From Bifidobacterium saguinibicoloris (GTDB lineage: Bacteria > Actinomycetota > Actinomycetes > Actinomycetales > Bifidobacteriaceae): a stretch of 57,802 bases of DNA. The DNA lies in contig NZ_JAHBBF010000015.1 in the NCBI RefSeq assembly GCF_019331725.1, forward strand, positions 1-57,802. Reading direction: 5' to 3'. Shown here one piece after another: positions 17,046 through 28,556 of this stretch; within the stretch, counting starts at the first letter, position 1, and each line of letters begins with the position of its first letter. The notes under the pieces were generated by a model, which saw nothing but the letters and a program-made list of their open reading frames with translations, was not told the origin of the DNA and did not search any database. The translations under genes were made by a program, and so were the position numbers.

Positions 17046-17618
17046 ATGACCGAACTGACATTCGCGCTGCTCAAGTACGGGTTCCTGATTCTGCTGTGGG
17101 TGTTCGCATGGTTCGCCATCCGTTCCCTGCACAAGGACATCAGCTCCTTCAGCCCGCGCCCTTCACGCGCACGCCGCCGCAAGGACCGGCATGCCGCGCG
17201 CCGTTCCTCCGCCAAACCGGCCGTACCGGTGACGGAGGGCGCGCCCGTGCATGCGCCGGCCAGGGAGCGGCACCGTGCCCGCGGCAACGCCCGTCCGGCT
17301 TCCGCCGCGTCCGCCGCCGCGGGAGGCCCATCGCTGCTGGTCATCATCGACGGCCCGTTGGCCGGCTCGTCCGTGCCGCTCACCGGTGAGACCATCACGC
17401 TGGGACGCGCCGCTTCGAACACCGTGGTGCTGGATGACGAGTTCGTCTCCTCGCATCACGCACGCATCTATCAGGACCCGACGTCGGGCCAGTGGGCCAT
17501 CGAGGACCTCGGCTCCACGAACGGCACCGTCGTCAACGGCCAGCGTCTGGCCGCGCCAACCGTACTTCCCGCCCGCATGCCCGTGCGCATCGGCGCCACG
17601 ACCTTCGAGCTGAGGTGA
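17046..17618 (+). CDS. fhaB: FhaB/FipA-type FHA membrane protein
   Basis: 190 residues. One N-terminal membrane helix (about 7-26, LLKYGFLILLWVFAWFAI) is followed by a basic Ala/Arg-rich linker. The FHA domain at about 95-188 has TLGRAASNTVVLDDEFVSSHHARI and GSTNGTVVNG. Orthologues (M. tuberculosis Rv0019c) bind the phosphorylated division machinery, including FtsZ and FtsQ. It starts 31 bp after fhaA and ends 7 bp before the phosphatase gene, so the three are cotranscribed. The linker is longer than in the mycobacterial protein. Confidence 0.92.
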   Translation: MTELTFALLKYGFLILLWVFAWFAIRSLHKDISSFSPRPSRARRRKDRHAARRSSAKPAVPVTEGAPVHAPARERHRARGNARPASAASAAAGGPSLLVIIDGPLAGSSVPLTGETITLGRAASNTVVLDDEFVSSHHARIYQDPTSGQWAIEDLGSTNGTVVNGQRLAAPTVLPARMPVRIGATTFELR

Positions 17619-17625
17619 TGAACCG

Positions 17626-19428
17626 ATGAGCTCCTCCGATGACCAGCCGACCACTCCGTTGCAGCAGTCGGCCCCCAGCGATTTCGACGATTTCAACGAT
17701 TTCGCCGCCGACGACGACGGCGAGACCGTCCTTTCCTCCGGTGCCGGCCTCGCCGCGGCGAACGCCGCGGCCGCCGTGCGGGACCCGCAGGACGCGCAGG
17801 CCACGCAGGCCTTGTCACGCCGTCTGTTCCTGTACTCCACCACCGTGTCCGACGTGGGCACCCAGCGTGCGAACAATCAGGATTCGTCGTTCGCTGGCGA
17901 GCATTTCGTGGCGATCTGCGACGGCATGGGCGGTCATGCCGGCGGCGACACCGCCTCCACCATCGCCATCCGCTCCCTCGCGCATATCGAACGCGATGAC
18001 GTGACCGACGACGTCGGCACGATCGCCTCGATGATGGTCACGTCCGTGATGGCCGCGGACGACGCGATCGTGGGCAAGGCCCGCCGGGAGTCCGGTCTGG
18101 GAGGCATGGGCACGACCGTCACCGCGGTGGCGCTCGTCTCCGATTGGTGGGTGCTCGCGCACATCGGCGACTCCCGCGCCTATCTGCTGCGCGACGGCGT
18201 GCTCAGCCGCGCCACGCAGGACCACAGCCTGGTGCAGCATCTCGTCGACATGGGCCGCATCACCCCATCGGAGGCGAAGACCCATCCGCAGAAGAACATG
18301 GTGATGCGTGTGATCGGCGACTTCGACATCGACCCCCACCCGGACGTGGCCATCCTCAAGGCCCACCCGGCGGACCGTTGGCTGCTGTGCTCCGACGGCC
18401 TGTGCGGCGTACTCGAGGATTCGACCATCGCCGAGGTGATGAGCCAGCTGTCCGATCCGGGCGAATGCGCCCAGCAGCTGGTCGGCATGGCCCTGCGCGC
18501 CGGCAGCACCGACAACGTCACCGCGGTGATCGCGGACGCCACGCTCGCGCTCGACGCGCACGCGTTCGAACTGCCTCATCAGACGCCGCTCGTCGGCGGC
18601 GCGGCCAGCGCCAGCCTCGAACCCATCGCGGACATCGTCAACGAGCCGGTGGCCACCGCCCCGGCGTTGCGCGACCTCAATTCGCCGGCCGTGCGCGCGG
18701 CGGCGCTCAGCCAGTCGCCCAAGGAGCAGCAGCGCGAGAAGCAGCGCGCCGAGGCGCCGCGCGTGGTCCAGCCCTCGCAGGTGCGCGAGGAGAACGGCGA
18801 ACGCCACAATCCGGACACCGGCGAGATTCCGGTGGTGCAGAAGTCGGACGGCGTCGTCACCGCCGATCCGAACGATCCCGAAGTGGCGAAGGCCATCCAT
18901 GAGGAGCGGGCTGAGGCGCAGAAGACCGCGCGCAGCCGTCGCCGCCACAAGCGCATCGGCGTCATCGTGACGATTCTGGCCATTCTGGCCGTGCTCGCGG
19001 GCGGCGTGTACGCCGCGTACCGGTACAGCCAGTCGAAGTACTACGTGGGCGAGGCCGAAGGCAAGGTGGCGATCTACCAAGGCGTGCCCACGAACCTGGC
19101 CGGGTTCAGTCTCTCGCATGAGGTGGAGCGCACCTCCATCTCCATCAACAAGCTGCCATCCACGTGGCGCGACGAACTGCAGCAGGGCATCGTGCGCGAC
19201 AACCTCGCCGAGGCGCAGGCGCACGTCAAGCTCATCCGCGCGGAGCTCAAGTCGCTGGAGCAGGAGCAGCAGGATGCGAAGGACTCGTCCTCGGCGTCCA
19301 AGGACGCCGCTTCGTCCTCCGATTCCGGTTCGAACGGTTCCTCCTCCTCCTCCTCCGATTCCGGCGCCTCCGACGACGCCACCGGCTCCTCCGACACGTC
19401 CACGGAAGAAGGCGGGTCTCAGCAATGA
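17626..19428 (+). CDS. pstP: PP2C-family Ser/Thr phosphatase, membrane anchored
   Basis: 600 residues. An acidic N-terminal extension of about 65 residues precedes the PP2C domain (about 70-310) with RANNQD, CDGMGGHAGG, GDSRAYLLR and SSDGL/CSDGLCG-type metal sites. One membrane helix lies at about 445-467 (GVIVTILAILAVLAGGVYAAYRY). The extracellular part ends in a Ser/Asp-rich tail of about 60 residues. It removes phosphate from targets of PknA and PknB. The stop overlaps the rodA start as ATGA. The long Ser-rich tail outside the membrane is more extended than in PstP of mycobacteria. Confidence 0.92.
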   Translation: MSSSDDQPTTPLQQSAPSDFDDFNDFAADDDGETVLSSGAGLAAANAAAAVRDPQDAQATQALSRRLFLYSTTVSDVGTQRANNQDSSFAGEHFVAICDGMGGHAGGDTASTIAIRSLAHIERDDVTDDVGTIASMMVTSVMAADDAIVGKARRESGLGGMGTTVTAVALVSDWWVLAHIGDSRAYLLRDGVLSRATQDHSLVQHLVDMGRITPSEAKTHPQKNMVMRVIGDFDIDPHPDVAILKAHPADRWLLCSDGLCGVLEDSTIAEVMSQLSDPGECAQQLVGMALRAGSTDNVTAVIADATLALDAHAFELPHQTPLVGGAASASLEPIADIVNEPVATAPALRDLNSPAVRAAALSQSPKEQQREKQRAEAPRVVQPSQVREENGERHNPDTGEIPVVQKSDGVVTADPNDPEVAKAIHEERAEAQKTARSRRRHKRIGVIVTILAILAVLAGGVYAAYRYSQSKYYVGEAEGKVAIYQGVPTNLAGFSLSHEVERTSISINKLPSTWRDELQQGIVRDNLAEAQAHVKLIRAELKSLEQEQQDAKDSSSASKDAASSSDSGSNGSSSSSSDSGASDDATGSSDTSTEEGGSQQ

Positions 19429-20897
19429 TCGCCCTCCGCCTTCGCCAGGTCGCGCTGCTCATCGTCTCGTTCCTGCTGTGCGGCATGGCCTTCTATCAGA
19501 TGTTCCACCGCACCACCGGCACGGTGCCGCAGCAGTTCGTCGTCCTGTACGGCGTCTGGGCCGGCCTGTCCGTGGCGTTCTGGCTGCTCATCGTCTTCCG
19601 TCTGCCGTACGCCAGCCAGGTGGTGCAGCCCTGCGTGCTGCTCCTCACCGGCATCGGCATGGTGGAGATCGCGCGCATCGATCAGGAGAAGGGCACGGCC
19701 GTGGCGCAGCGCCAGCTCCTGTTCGTCTTCATCGCCATGGCGTTGTGCGCCCTGCTCGTCATCTTCCTCCGGGACTACCGCATCCTGCGGCGCTTCTCCT
19801 ATGTGAGCATGGTGGTGGGCCTCGTGCTGCTCCTCTCCCCCATGCTGCCCGGCCTGGGCCAGGAGATCAACGGCGCGCGCATCTGGATCAGGATCCCCGG
19901 CATCGGGCAGATCCAGCCGGGCGAGTTCGCCAAGCTGTTCCTCGCGTTCTTCTTCGCCGCCTACCTGTTCGACCATCGCGACCAGCTGGCCGTGGGCGGC
20001 AGGAAGGTGCTTGGCCTGCAGCTGCCGCGCATCAAGGACCTCGGCCCGATCATCATCGTGTGGTTCGCCTCGATGGGCGTGCTCATCATGCAGCACGACC
20101 TCGGCACCTCGCTCATGTTCTTCGCGATGTTCGTCTCCATGCTGTACGTCGCTACCGGGCGTCTCAGCTGGATCGTCATCGGCTTCATCGCGTTCGCGTT
20201 CGGCGCGGTGGCCGCCTCGAGCATCTTCAGCCACGTGGGGGCGCGCGTCGAGGTGTGGCTGCACCCGTTCGACCCGACGCTCTACAACCGCACGGGCGGT
20301 TCCTACCAGATCGTGACCGGCCTGTTCGGCCTGGCCGCCGGCGGTCTCACCGGCACCGGTCTGGGTCAGGGGCATCCGGCGCTCACGCCGTTCGCCAACT
20401 CGGACTTCATCTACGCCTCCGTGGGCGAGGAGATGGGGCTCGTGGGCTGCATGGCCGTGCTCGCCCTGTACATCATCATCATCGCCTCCGGCTTCGTCAC
20501 CGCCATGAAGATCAAGGACGGCTTCGGCAAGCTGCTCTCCTCCGGACTGGTGTTCACCATGGCGTTCCAGGTGTTCACCGTGGTGGGCGGCATCACGCTC
20601 GTCATCCCGCTGACCGGCCTGACCATGCCGTACATGGCCGCGGGCGGCTCGTCGCTCATCGCGAACTACCTGCTCGCCACGCTGCTCATCATCATCTCCG
20701 ACGCGGCCAACAAGCCGGCTCCGGAAACCGATTCGGACACGTTCCAGTATGAGGCGCTGGCCGCTCTGCGCGACCACGAGCTCAAGGAACGCGAGGCGGA
20801 GCGCGCCGCCATGGACGCGGAGGACGCCGCACGCGTGGCCGGAGCCACCGCCACGCCGGTCAAGCCGATGCCGCCGATCGAAGGAGGCGCACTGTGA
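19425..20897 (+). CDS. rodA: SEDS glycosyltransferase RodA/FtsW family
   Basis: 490 residues with about ten to twelve hydrophobic segments. The ATG at 19425 overlaps the phosphatase stop. SEDS marks include GARIWIRIPGIGQIQPGEFAK, the HDLGTSLMFF segment and the C-terminal MPYMAAGGSSLIANY. The enzyme polymerises lipid II together with a class B PBP, here encoded immediately downstream with overlapping codons. The cytoplasmic C-terminal tail of about 60 residues is charged and Ala-rich. Cell elongation is the expected role, by homology with mycobacterial RodA. Confidence 0.94.
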   Translation: MIALRLRQVALLIVSFLLCGMAFYQMFHRTTGTVPQQFVVLYGVWAGLSVAFWLLIVFRLPYASQVVQPCVLLLTGIGMVEIARIDQEKGTAVAQRQLLFVFIAMALCALLVIFLRDYRILRRFSYVSMVVGLVLLLSPMLPGLGQEINGARIWIRIPGIGQIQPGEFAKLFLAFFFAAYLFDHRDQLAVGGRKVLGLQLPRIKDLGPIIIVWFASMGVLIMQHDLGTSLMFFAMFVSMLYVATGRLSWIVIGFIAFAFGAVAASSIFSHVGARVEVWLHPFDPTLYNRTGGSYQIVTGLFGLAAGGLTGTGLGQGHPALTPFANSDFIYASVGEEMGLVGCMAVLALYIIIIASGFVTAMKIKDGFGKLLSSGLVFTMAFQVFTVVGGITLVIPLTGLTMPYMAAGGSSLIANYLLATLLIIISDAANKPAPETDSDTFQYEALAALRDHELKEREAERAAMDAEDAARVAGATATPVKPMPPIEGGAL

Positions 20898-22356
20898 ACA
20901 AGACCCTGCGCCAGCTGTTCACCGCCGTCATCGTCCTGTTCACGGTGCTCGGCCTGTCCACCACCATCATCACCGCGATCCGCGCCGCCGCGCTCAACTC
21001 GGACACGCGCAACACGCGCGCCCTGTACCACGAGTACGGCGCGCCGCGCGGCTCGATCCTCGCCGCCGACGGCACCGTGCTCGCCAAGTCCGAACCGGTG
21101 AACGACGCGTTCAAATACCAGCGCTCCTACCCGCAGGGCTCCCTGTACGCGCCCGTCACCGGCTACTTCTCCATCAGCCAGCGCGCCGACCGCGGCATCG
21201 AGGCGTCGCGCAACTCGCTGCTGTCGGGCGAATCGAACAGCCTGTTCTGGCAGCGCATCAAGTCCACGCTCACTGGCAGCGAGAACAAGGGCGCCACCAT
21301 CGAGACGTCCATCGACACGAAGCTCCAGACGATCGCCTCCCAGGCGCTGAACAACCAGCAGGGTGCCGTCATCGCGATGGAGCCGTCGACCGGACGCATC
21401 CTCGCCATGGTCTCCAACCCCTCGTACGACCCGAACCAACTCACCTCGCACGACGGCGCGACCCTGAAGCAGAACTACGCGGCCCTCACGCAGGACCCCA
21501 CCAACCCGATGCTCAACAACACCACCAGCCAGCTGTTCCCGCCCGGCTCCACGTTCAAGACCGTCGTGGCCGCCGCCGCGCTGGAGACCGGCGACTACCA
21601 GACCGACACGCAGGTGCCCGCCGGCGCCAGCTATACGCTGCCCGGCACCGTCACCGCGCTCACCAACGCCTCCTCCGCAGGCAACGGCTCGAACGGCTCG
21701 ATGAGCCTCGAGGACGCCCTCGCCTACTCGTCGAACACCGCGTTCGCGCAGCTCGGCGTGGCCCTCGGCCAGGACAAGCTCGCCGACATGGCCACCAAGC
21801 TCGGCTTCGGCAGCTCGCTCGTCGTCGACGGCTCCGACACCACCGGCAGCCCGATGAAGGCCGTCGCCTCGAACTTCCCCACCTCGCTCACCGACGACAA
21901 GCTCGCCCTCGCCTCCATCGGACAGGGCGACGTCACCGAAACGCCGCTGCAGAACGTGATGATCGCCTCGGCCATCGCGAACGACGGCAAGCTCATGCAG
22001 CCCACCCTCGTGGACCGCGTGCGCGCCAGCGACCTGTCCGTCATCAGCGAGACGCACGCACGCACCATGAGCGAACCGTTCAGCGCGGACACCGCCAACA
22101 AGCTCACGCAGATGATGCAGACGGTCGTCACCAAGGACGCGCCGTCCCTCGCCATCGACGGCGTGAGCGTCGCCGCCAAGACCGGCACCGCGCAGATCGG
22201 TTCCGACAACAGCGCCAACGACGGCTGGGTGATCGGGTTCGCCCCCGCGGACAACCCGAAGATCGCCGTGGCCGTCGTCATCCACAACACCAACACGTAC
22301 GGCGTGAACAGCGCCGGACCGGTGTTCCGCACCGTACTCCAGGAGGCCCTGCAGCA

Positions 22357-22360
<4 letters not shown>
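20894..22360 (+). CDS. pbpA: Class B penicillin-binding protein (PbpA)
   Basis: 488 residues, GTG start at 20894 overlapping the rodA stop. One N-terminal membrane helix (about 8-30) leads to a dimerisation domain and a transpeptidase domain. The catalytic serine is S219 in STFK, the second motif is SSN near 279, and KTG is at 429-431. It cross-links peptidoglycan laid down by RodA. AAGGAGGCGC serves as ribosome site. The protein is the size of M. tuberculosis PbpA. Its stop overlaps the next kinase start as ATGA. Confidence 0.94.
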
Positions 22361-23369
<1,009 letters not shown>

Positions 23370-23373
<4 letters not shown>

Positions 23374-25433
23374 GCAACATGCCCGCTTCACTGGCCGACG
23401 GCCGCTACCAGCTCGGCCAGCTCATCGGCCGCGGAGGCATGGCCGAAGTGCACGTGGCGCTGGATACGCGCCTCGGCCGCACCGTGGCCATCAAGATCAT
23501 GCGTTCCGACCTGGCCACCGACGAGATCTTCCTCAAGCGTTTCCGCCGCGAAGCGCATTCCGTGGCGCAGATGAACAACCCGAACATCGTGAGCATCTAC
23601 GATTCCGGCGAGGAGCTCGTCACCACGGAGAACAGCCAGGTGGAGCGTCTGCCGTACCTGGTGATGGAGTACGTGAAGGGCCAGACCCTGCGCGACGTGA
23701 TCCACGTGAACGGGGCGCTGAGCCAGCGCGACGCCGAACAGGTGATGCTCGGCGTGCTCAACGCGCTCGAATACTCGCACCGCATGGGCATCATCCACCG
23801 CGACATCAAGCCCGGCAACATCATGATCTCCGACCAGGGCATGGTCAAGGTCATGGACTTCGGCATCGCCCGCGCGCTCGACGATTCGGCCGCCACGATG
23901 ACGCAGTCGCAGGGCGTGGTGGGCACCGCCCAGTACCTCTCCCCCGAGCAGGCGCGCGGCGAGACCGTGGACATGCGCTCCGACCTGTATTCGGCCGGCT
24001 GCGTGCTCTACGAGATGCTCACCGGACGTCCGCCGTTCACCGGCGACTCCGCCGTGGCCATCGCCTACCAGCATGTGTCCGAAGTGGCCACGCCGCCGAG
24101 CGCGGTGACGCCCGGCCTGCCGAAGATGTGGGACTCCATCTGCGCGAAGGCCATGGCCAAGGACCGCCAGAACCGGTACGCCACGGCCGCCGAGTTCAAG
24201 AACGACATCCTGACCTTCATGAACGGCGGCGTGCCCGTGGCGGCCGCGTTCAACCCGCTCACCGACCTGGCGAACATGAAGGCCCGCAAACAGGCCGAGC
24301 AGGACGCCGCCACGGTGGCGCTCAACCCCAACGAGCAGGGCCAGTCCACGCAGGCGTTCAACCCGGTGACCGGACAGTTCGAACAGGTGCGCCCCTCCAC
24401 GTCGGCCGTGGTGCGCACGCGCGCCGAGCAGCGCGCGGCCGCCGCCAAGGCGAAGCGCAAGAAGCAGATCATCATCGGCTCCGTGATCGGCGGGCTCGTG
24501 CTCGTCGCCGTCCTCGTGGCCGTGTTCTTCATGCTGCGCGGCGGCGCCACGAACGCGGACATGGCCGAAGTGCCGACGATCACCTCCTCGATGACCAAGG
24601 CCATGGCCGAGCAGAAGATCGAGGCCGCCGGCTTCCAGTTCCAGGAGATGACCGACAAGGACTCCACCGAGCCCGAAGGCACGTTCACCGGCAAGCAGAC
24701 GCCGAAGGGCGGTTCGAAGGCGAAAAAGGGCTCCACCGTGAAGGTATGGTTCTCCGCGGGCCCGCAGAGCGTGCAGGTGCCCGACGTGACGGACATGAGC
24801 CAGTCCGAGGCGCGCGCCGCACTGGAGAAGGCCGGCTTCAAGGTCGGCACGAGCGTGCAGACCGAGGACAGCGCGACCATCGCCCGCAACAACGTGACGC
24901 GCACCGACCCGGCGGCCGGAAGCCCCTCCACCAAGGGTTCGACGGTTCTGTTGTACGTCTCCTCCGGCATGACGAAGGTGCCGGACGGCCTGGTGGGCCA
25001 GCCGCAGGATTCCGCGGTGCAGACGCTCAAGAACCTCAAGTTCACGGTGACCGTCACCGAGGCGAACTCCGACACGGTGGCCTCCGGCACGGTGATCAGC
25101 GTGGACCCGGGTTCGGGCACGACCGTCGAGCAGCAGTCGTCGATCACGCTCGTGGTGTCCAAGGGCAAGGAGCAGGTGACCGTGCCGAACGTGGTGGGCC
25201 AGACGTACGCCACGGCGAAGATCCAGCTCGAGGCGCTGGGCCTGACGGTCTCCCAGACCGGCTCCACCGGTTCGTCCGACAAGGTGACCGCGCAGAACCC
25301 GGCCGAAGGCCAGGTGGACAAGGGCTCCACGGTGACGCTCACCACGCAGGCCTCCAGCACGGGCGAGGATACGGGCGACACGACCGGCAACGGCTCCTCC
25401 GGTACCGGAACCGGCACGACCACCGGTCACTGA
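23370..25433 (+). CDS. pknB: Ser/Thr protein kinase with four PASTA domains (PknB)
   Basis: 687 residues. The kinase domain occupies about 15-280, with K42, catalytic D145 (HRDIKPGNIM), DFGI and VVGTAQYLSPEQ. A juxtamembrane region leads to a helix at about 367-389. Four PASTA repeats follow outside (starting near AEVPTITS, VQVPDVTD, TKVPDGLV and VTVPNVVG). PASTA domains sense muropeptides or lipid II. The C-terminus is a Thr/Gly-rich tail. A TTG 15 bp upstream is in frame, but ATG at 23370 fits the ATGA coupling and has GGAAGGAG. Last gene of the operon, with a strong terminator. Confidence 0.95.
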
Positions 25434-25480
25434 TCGGCTGTCGGCTGACGTCGGCTGTCGAAGGCCGATGCCGGATACGA

Positions 25481-25514
25481 CAAGACCCCTGACGGAATCC
25501 CGTCAGGGGTCTTG
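25481..25514. terminator. Bidirectional terminator after pknB
   Basis: CAAGACCCCTGACGG and its perfect reverse complement enclose AATC, between convergent pknB and trpG. GTCTTG follows on the plus strand. Confidence 0.85.
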
Positions 25515-25591
25515 CGTTACGTACGTCGCGTCGTATGCCGTGCGTCACGTCGCGTGCCGTACGTTGCGTATCGTACGACGCCTGCGTCGCC

Positions 25592-26236
25592 TTACTTGAC
25601 GACCTTGGGCTGCAGGCCGGCGGACTTCGCCACGGCGTTCGTCTGGCCGCACACGGCCAGCCAATTGGCGAGCAGACGGTAGCCGTCCTCCGTCATCACG
25701 GATTCGGGGTGGAACTGGACCGCGTACATCGGCTTGCCTTTGACGCGGATGCCCTGCACGATGTGGTCGCCCTGCGTCCACGCGGTCACCTCGAGCGTGT
25801 CCGGCACGGAATCCGGTTCGACGGCGAGCGAATGGTAGCGGGTGGCGGTCATCGGGTTGGCGACGCCCGCGAAGATCTCGTCATCCACATGCTCCACGAG
25901 GCTCGTCTTGCCGTGCATGATGGTGGGCGCGTGGTCCACCGTGCAGCCGTACACCTCGGCAAGCGCCTGCAAGCCCAGGCACACGCCGAACATCGGCTTG
26001 TCCTGCGCGGCGCACAGGCGGATCATGTCCTCGCTGGCGCCGGAATCGGCCGGAGCACCCGGGCCGGGGCTGATGAGCACGCCGTCGTAGCCGTCGGTCA
26101 CATGCGGGTCGTGCGGGTCGACGGCGTCGTTGCGGACCACGTCCACGGTGGCGCCGAGCGTCTTCAGATAGCCGACGATGGTGTAGACGAACGAATCGTA
26201 GTTGTCGATCACCAGAATGCGGGCGGAATCGGTCAC
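25592..26236 (-). CDS. trpG: Glutamine amidotransferase, anthranilate/aminodeoxychorismate synthase component II
   Basis: 214 residues from a GTG at 26236, preceded by AAGGAGACCATC. An upstream ATG at 26269 has no ribosome site. Class I glutaminase motifs are complete: oxyanion SPGPGAP, nucleophile GVCLGLQ, and FHPES with the catalytic His-Glu. It supplies ammonia to a chorismate-converting partner encoded elsewhere. TrpG and PabA cannot be told apart by sequence, and many actinobacteria use one for both. Its location between pknB and crgA is conserved in actinobacteria, including M. tuberculosis. Confidence 0.9.
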   Translation of the reverse strand: MTDSARILVIDNYDSFVYTIVGYLKTLGATVDVVRNDAVDPHDPHVTDGYDGVLISPGPGAPADSGASEDMIRLCAAQDKPMFGVCLGLQALAEVYGCTVDHAPTIMHGKTSLVEHVDDEIFAGVANPMTATRYHSLAVEPDSVPDTLEVTAWTQGDHIVQGIRVKGKPMYAVQFHPESVMTEDGYRLLANWLAVCGQTNAVAKSAGLQPKVVK

Positions 26237-26285
26237 GATGGTCTCCTTACGGGTGGTACTGAACCGCAAGTCTACTCAGCCTCCG

Positions 26286-27470
26286 TCACCCGACGGAGAA
26301 GTTGCTCATCTGCTGCAGGACGGGGATGTTGAGCGCCGCCCACGGGAACATCCATTCGAACAGTGCGGCGGCCGCGGCGAGCAGCAGCAGCGCGGTCAGC
26401 AGCAGACGCACGGGCAGGACGCCCGGCTGGATGCGCATCAGACCGCCGTAGATGCTCGCGTCCGGGCGACGGCGCACGCCCGCGCGGATCGCGGCGAGCA
26501 GCGGCCAGCGCCACGCCACGGCGGCGGCGATGAACAGCACGGCCCACACGGCCAGGGAGCCGAACACCACCGGCTGGAGGGAACCGAGACGCGCCGGCAG
26601 GGACATGTCCTTCGCGGCGGTGCTCGCGAACTTCACCTTGCCGGTCGAATCCGTGGTGGTGAGCTCCTTCGGCACGCCGTCGGACACCTTCGCCCAGTAT
26701 TTGAGCTCGCCCCAGGCGATCCACCGGTGCGTGGCCGTCGTGTACTTCGGTTCGCACGTGGTGAGCGTGATCATGCGCTTGGTGGGCTGCTCGCCCGGAT
26801 GTTCCGGGTTTGGGGCGACGACCTCCACGGCGTCCGGCGTGACGATCTTGAACTTCGTGTACTGGTACACGTACCAGTAATCCTGCGTGCGGATGACGAT
26901 GTAGTCGCCCTCCTGCAGCTTGTCGATCTCGCCGAGCGGCTCGCCATAACCGGAACGATGGCCGGCGATGGCGAAGTTGCCGAGCTCCCCCGGCATCTGC
27001 GTGGTCTCGTAATGGCCCAGACCATGGCGGGCCAGCTGGGCGGCGTCGGTGCCCTCCACCACGTTGCGGGCCCAGTTCTGGCCGAACCGGGGCACGTACA
27101 GTTCCGCCACCAGGTCGCCATAGGAGGCGTTCTCTGGCTGGACGGGCGGATCGCCCTCCTGCGCCTTCGCGATCTTCGTATCGCCGGAGGAGGCCGGATC
27201 GGACCAGGAGACCTGCTGACGGGTCTCCGCCTGCGTGCGTTCCGCCTCCACGCCGGTCCACCACAGCTGCCACACGATATACAGCGCGCATACCACGGCC
27301 AACGTGATGAGGATCTCGGCGAAGACGCCGAGCGCCTGCCAGCCGAAGCCGCGACGGGACCGGGCGGACGCCGCGGGGCCTCCCGGCGCCATCGGCGCCG
27401 CGGAAGCGGCCGAAGTCACGGAAACCCTGCCGGACCGACGTCCGGCCGTATGACGTGCGCTGTGTCTCAT
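26286..27470 (-). CDS. srtE: Class E sortase
   Basis: 394 residues. A cytoplasmic basic N-terminus and one membrane helix (about 44-68) precede the sortase beta-barrel. Active-site residues are His in IAGHRSGYG and Cys in ITLTTCEPKY, with an Arg in HRWIAW nearby. Two further hydrophobic segments lie at the C-terminus (about 305-325 and 358-380). Class E sortases of actinobacteria cleave LAXTG-type signals and are encoded by the crgA-trpG neighbourhood in Streptomyces as well. It is therefore the likely housekeeping sortase. The GH30-type protein at 33.7 kb, with an LSRTG-hydrophobic-basic end, is a candidate client. Confidence 0.88.
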   Translation of the reverse strand: MRHSARHTAGRRSGRVSVTSAASAAPMAPGGPAASARSRRGFGWQALGVFAEILITLAVVCALYIVWQLWWTGVEAERTQAETRQQVSWSDPASSGDTKIAKAQEGDPPVQPENASYGDLVAELYVPRFGQNWARNVVEGTDAAQLARHGLGHYETTQMPGELGNFAIAGHRSGYGEPLGEIDKLQEGDYIVIRTQDYWYVYQYTKFKIVTPDAVEVVAPNPEHPGEQPTKRMITLTTCEPKYTTATHRWIAWGELKYWAKVSDGVPKELTTTDSTGKVKFASTAAKDMSLPARLGSLQPVVFGSLAVWAVLFIAAAVAWRWPLLAAIRAGVRRRPDASIYGGLMRIQPGVLPVRLLLTALLLLAAAAALFEWMFPWAALNIPVLQQMSNFSVG

Positions 27471-27686
27471 TCCAATCGCCCTTCCTTATGCCGACTCATG
27501 CCGATCGACCCTGGCGCCGACGGTCCTTCACGACGGCCTGCGGGCCGCCGCGAAGGATTCCGACCCGCGGGACCCGCCTGCGGATTTCCACCCACCGACT
27601 GTACCGGCCGTACCCAACACCGCTCGTCCCATTGTCCCCCACGCCCTTGGGCACACGCCGCACACGGCGGGGCTTACGCTGTCGGC

Positions 27687-28556
27687 CTACTCGCCGGACG
27701 AACCGGAGGCGTCGGACGAACCGGACGAGGCGCCGTCGGACGACTCGTCCGAGCCGGGAAGCGGCGACGCGTACTTCAACGGCGACAGCAACGACGGCGT
27801 CTCCTCGAACGTGAGATCACGCTTGCGCTCCACCTTCCAACCCAGGCCGAACGCGCTCACATACTGCTGATAGATCTTGATGGCCGGCGAATCGTCGAGC
27901 GCCTCGATAAGACTGTCCTGATCGCCGATCGCGTAGATCGTGAACGGCGGCGAATACTTCTTGCCGTGCAGGGACACCACGTTGCCGGAGCAGATCACCG
28001 CGGAGTTGAACAGGATGCGCTGGTCCATGAACTTCATCGACGTGGCGCCGCCCGCCCACAACGCGTTGATCACCGATTCGAGATCCTGCTGGTGGATGAC
28101 GTACTTGTCGATGTCCTCCGTGGATCCGGACGCGTCCACGGCCTGCTCCCACATGGGCGAATCGTCGAGTGTGACGGCCACGCCCGGTCCCTCCACCTGC
28201 GGGAGGGTGGCGCCGCTGCCGGCGTCGTCGTTCGATGTGGTGCCGTTGGCGCCGTTGCTGCCGTTGGTGGTGGCGGTGCCGTTGGTGGGGGTGCCGTTGG
28301 CGTCGTTCGACGAGGAGGCGAGTTGGGTGAGCGTGCTCACGTCGGAACTGAGCTTCTTCACCTGCTCCGACAGCTCGTTCACCTCCGCCACGCGTTGTTC
28401 CACCAGTTGCGCCGTGTCCGAGTTGACCGTGGCGGTGCGGTTCACGCGCAGGTTCGTGACGAACAGGTAGCCGGTCAGCGCGACGATGAGCACCGTGGCG
28501 ACGCTCCCGACGAGAGAGCGCTTCACGCTGTGCCGTCCGCCGCCATGCTTGGCCAT
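27687..28556 (-). CDS. DUF881 membrane-anchored protein
   Basis: 289 residues. A basic start (MAKHGGGRHSVKR) and one helix at about 15-35 are followed by a coiled-coil stretch (about 45-80) and an Asn/Thr/Gly linker. The DUF881 domain at about 115-260 has GPGVAVTLDDSP, YVIHQQDLESVINALWAGGA and the NSAVICSGN core. The tail is Ser/Asp-rich. The family often sits next to crgA and division or sporulation genes, and its fold resembles FtsQ/DivIC partners only loosely. Its function is unknown. It probably shares a transcript with the sortase 216 bp downstream. Confidence 0.85.
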   Translation of the reverse strand: MAKHGGGRHSVKRSLVGSVATVLIVALTGYLFVTNLRVNRTATVNSDTAQLVEQRVAEVNELSEQVKKLSSDVSTLTQLASSSNDANGTPTNGTATTNGSNGANGTTSNDDAGSGATLPQVEGPGVAVTLDDSPMWEQAVDASGSTEDIDKYVIHQQDLESVINALWAGGATSMKFMDQRILFNSAVICSGNVVSLHGKKYSPPFTIYAIGDQDSLIEALDDSPAIKIYQQYVSAFGLGWKVERKRDLTFEETPSLLSPLKYASPLPGSDESSDGASSGSSDASGSSGE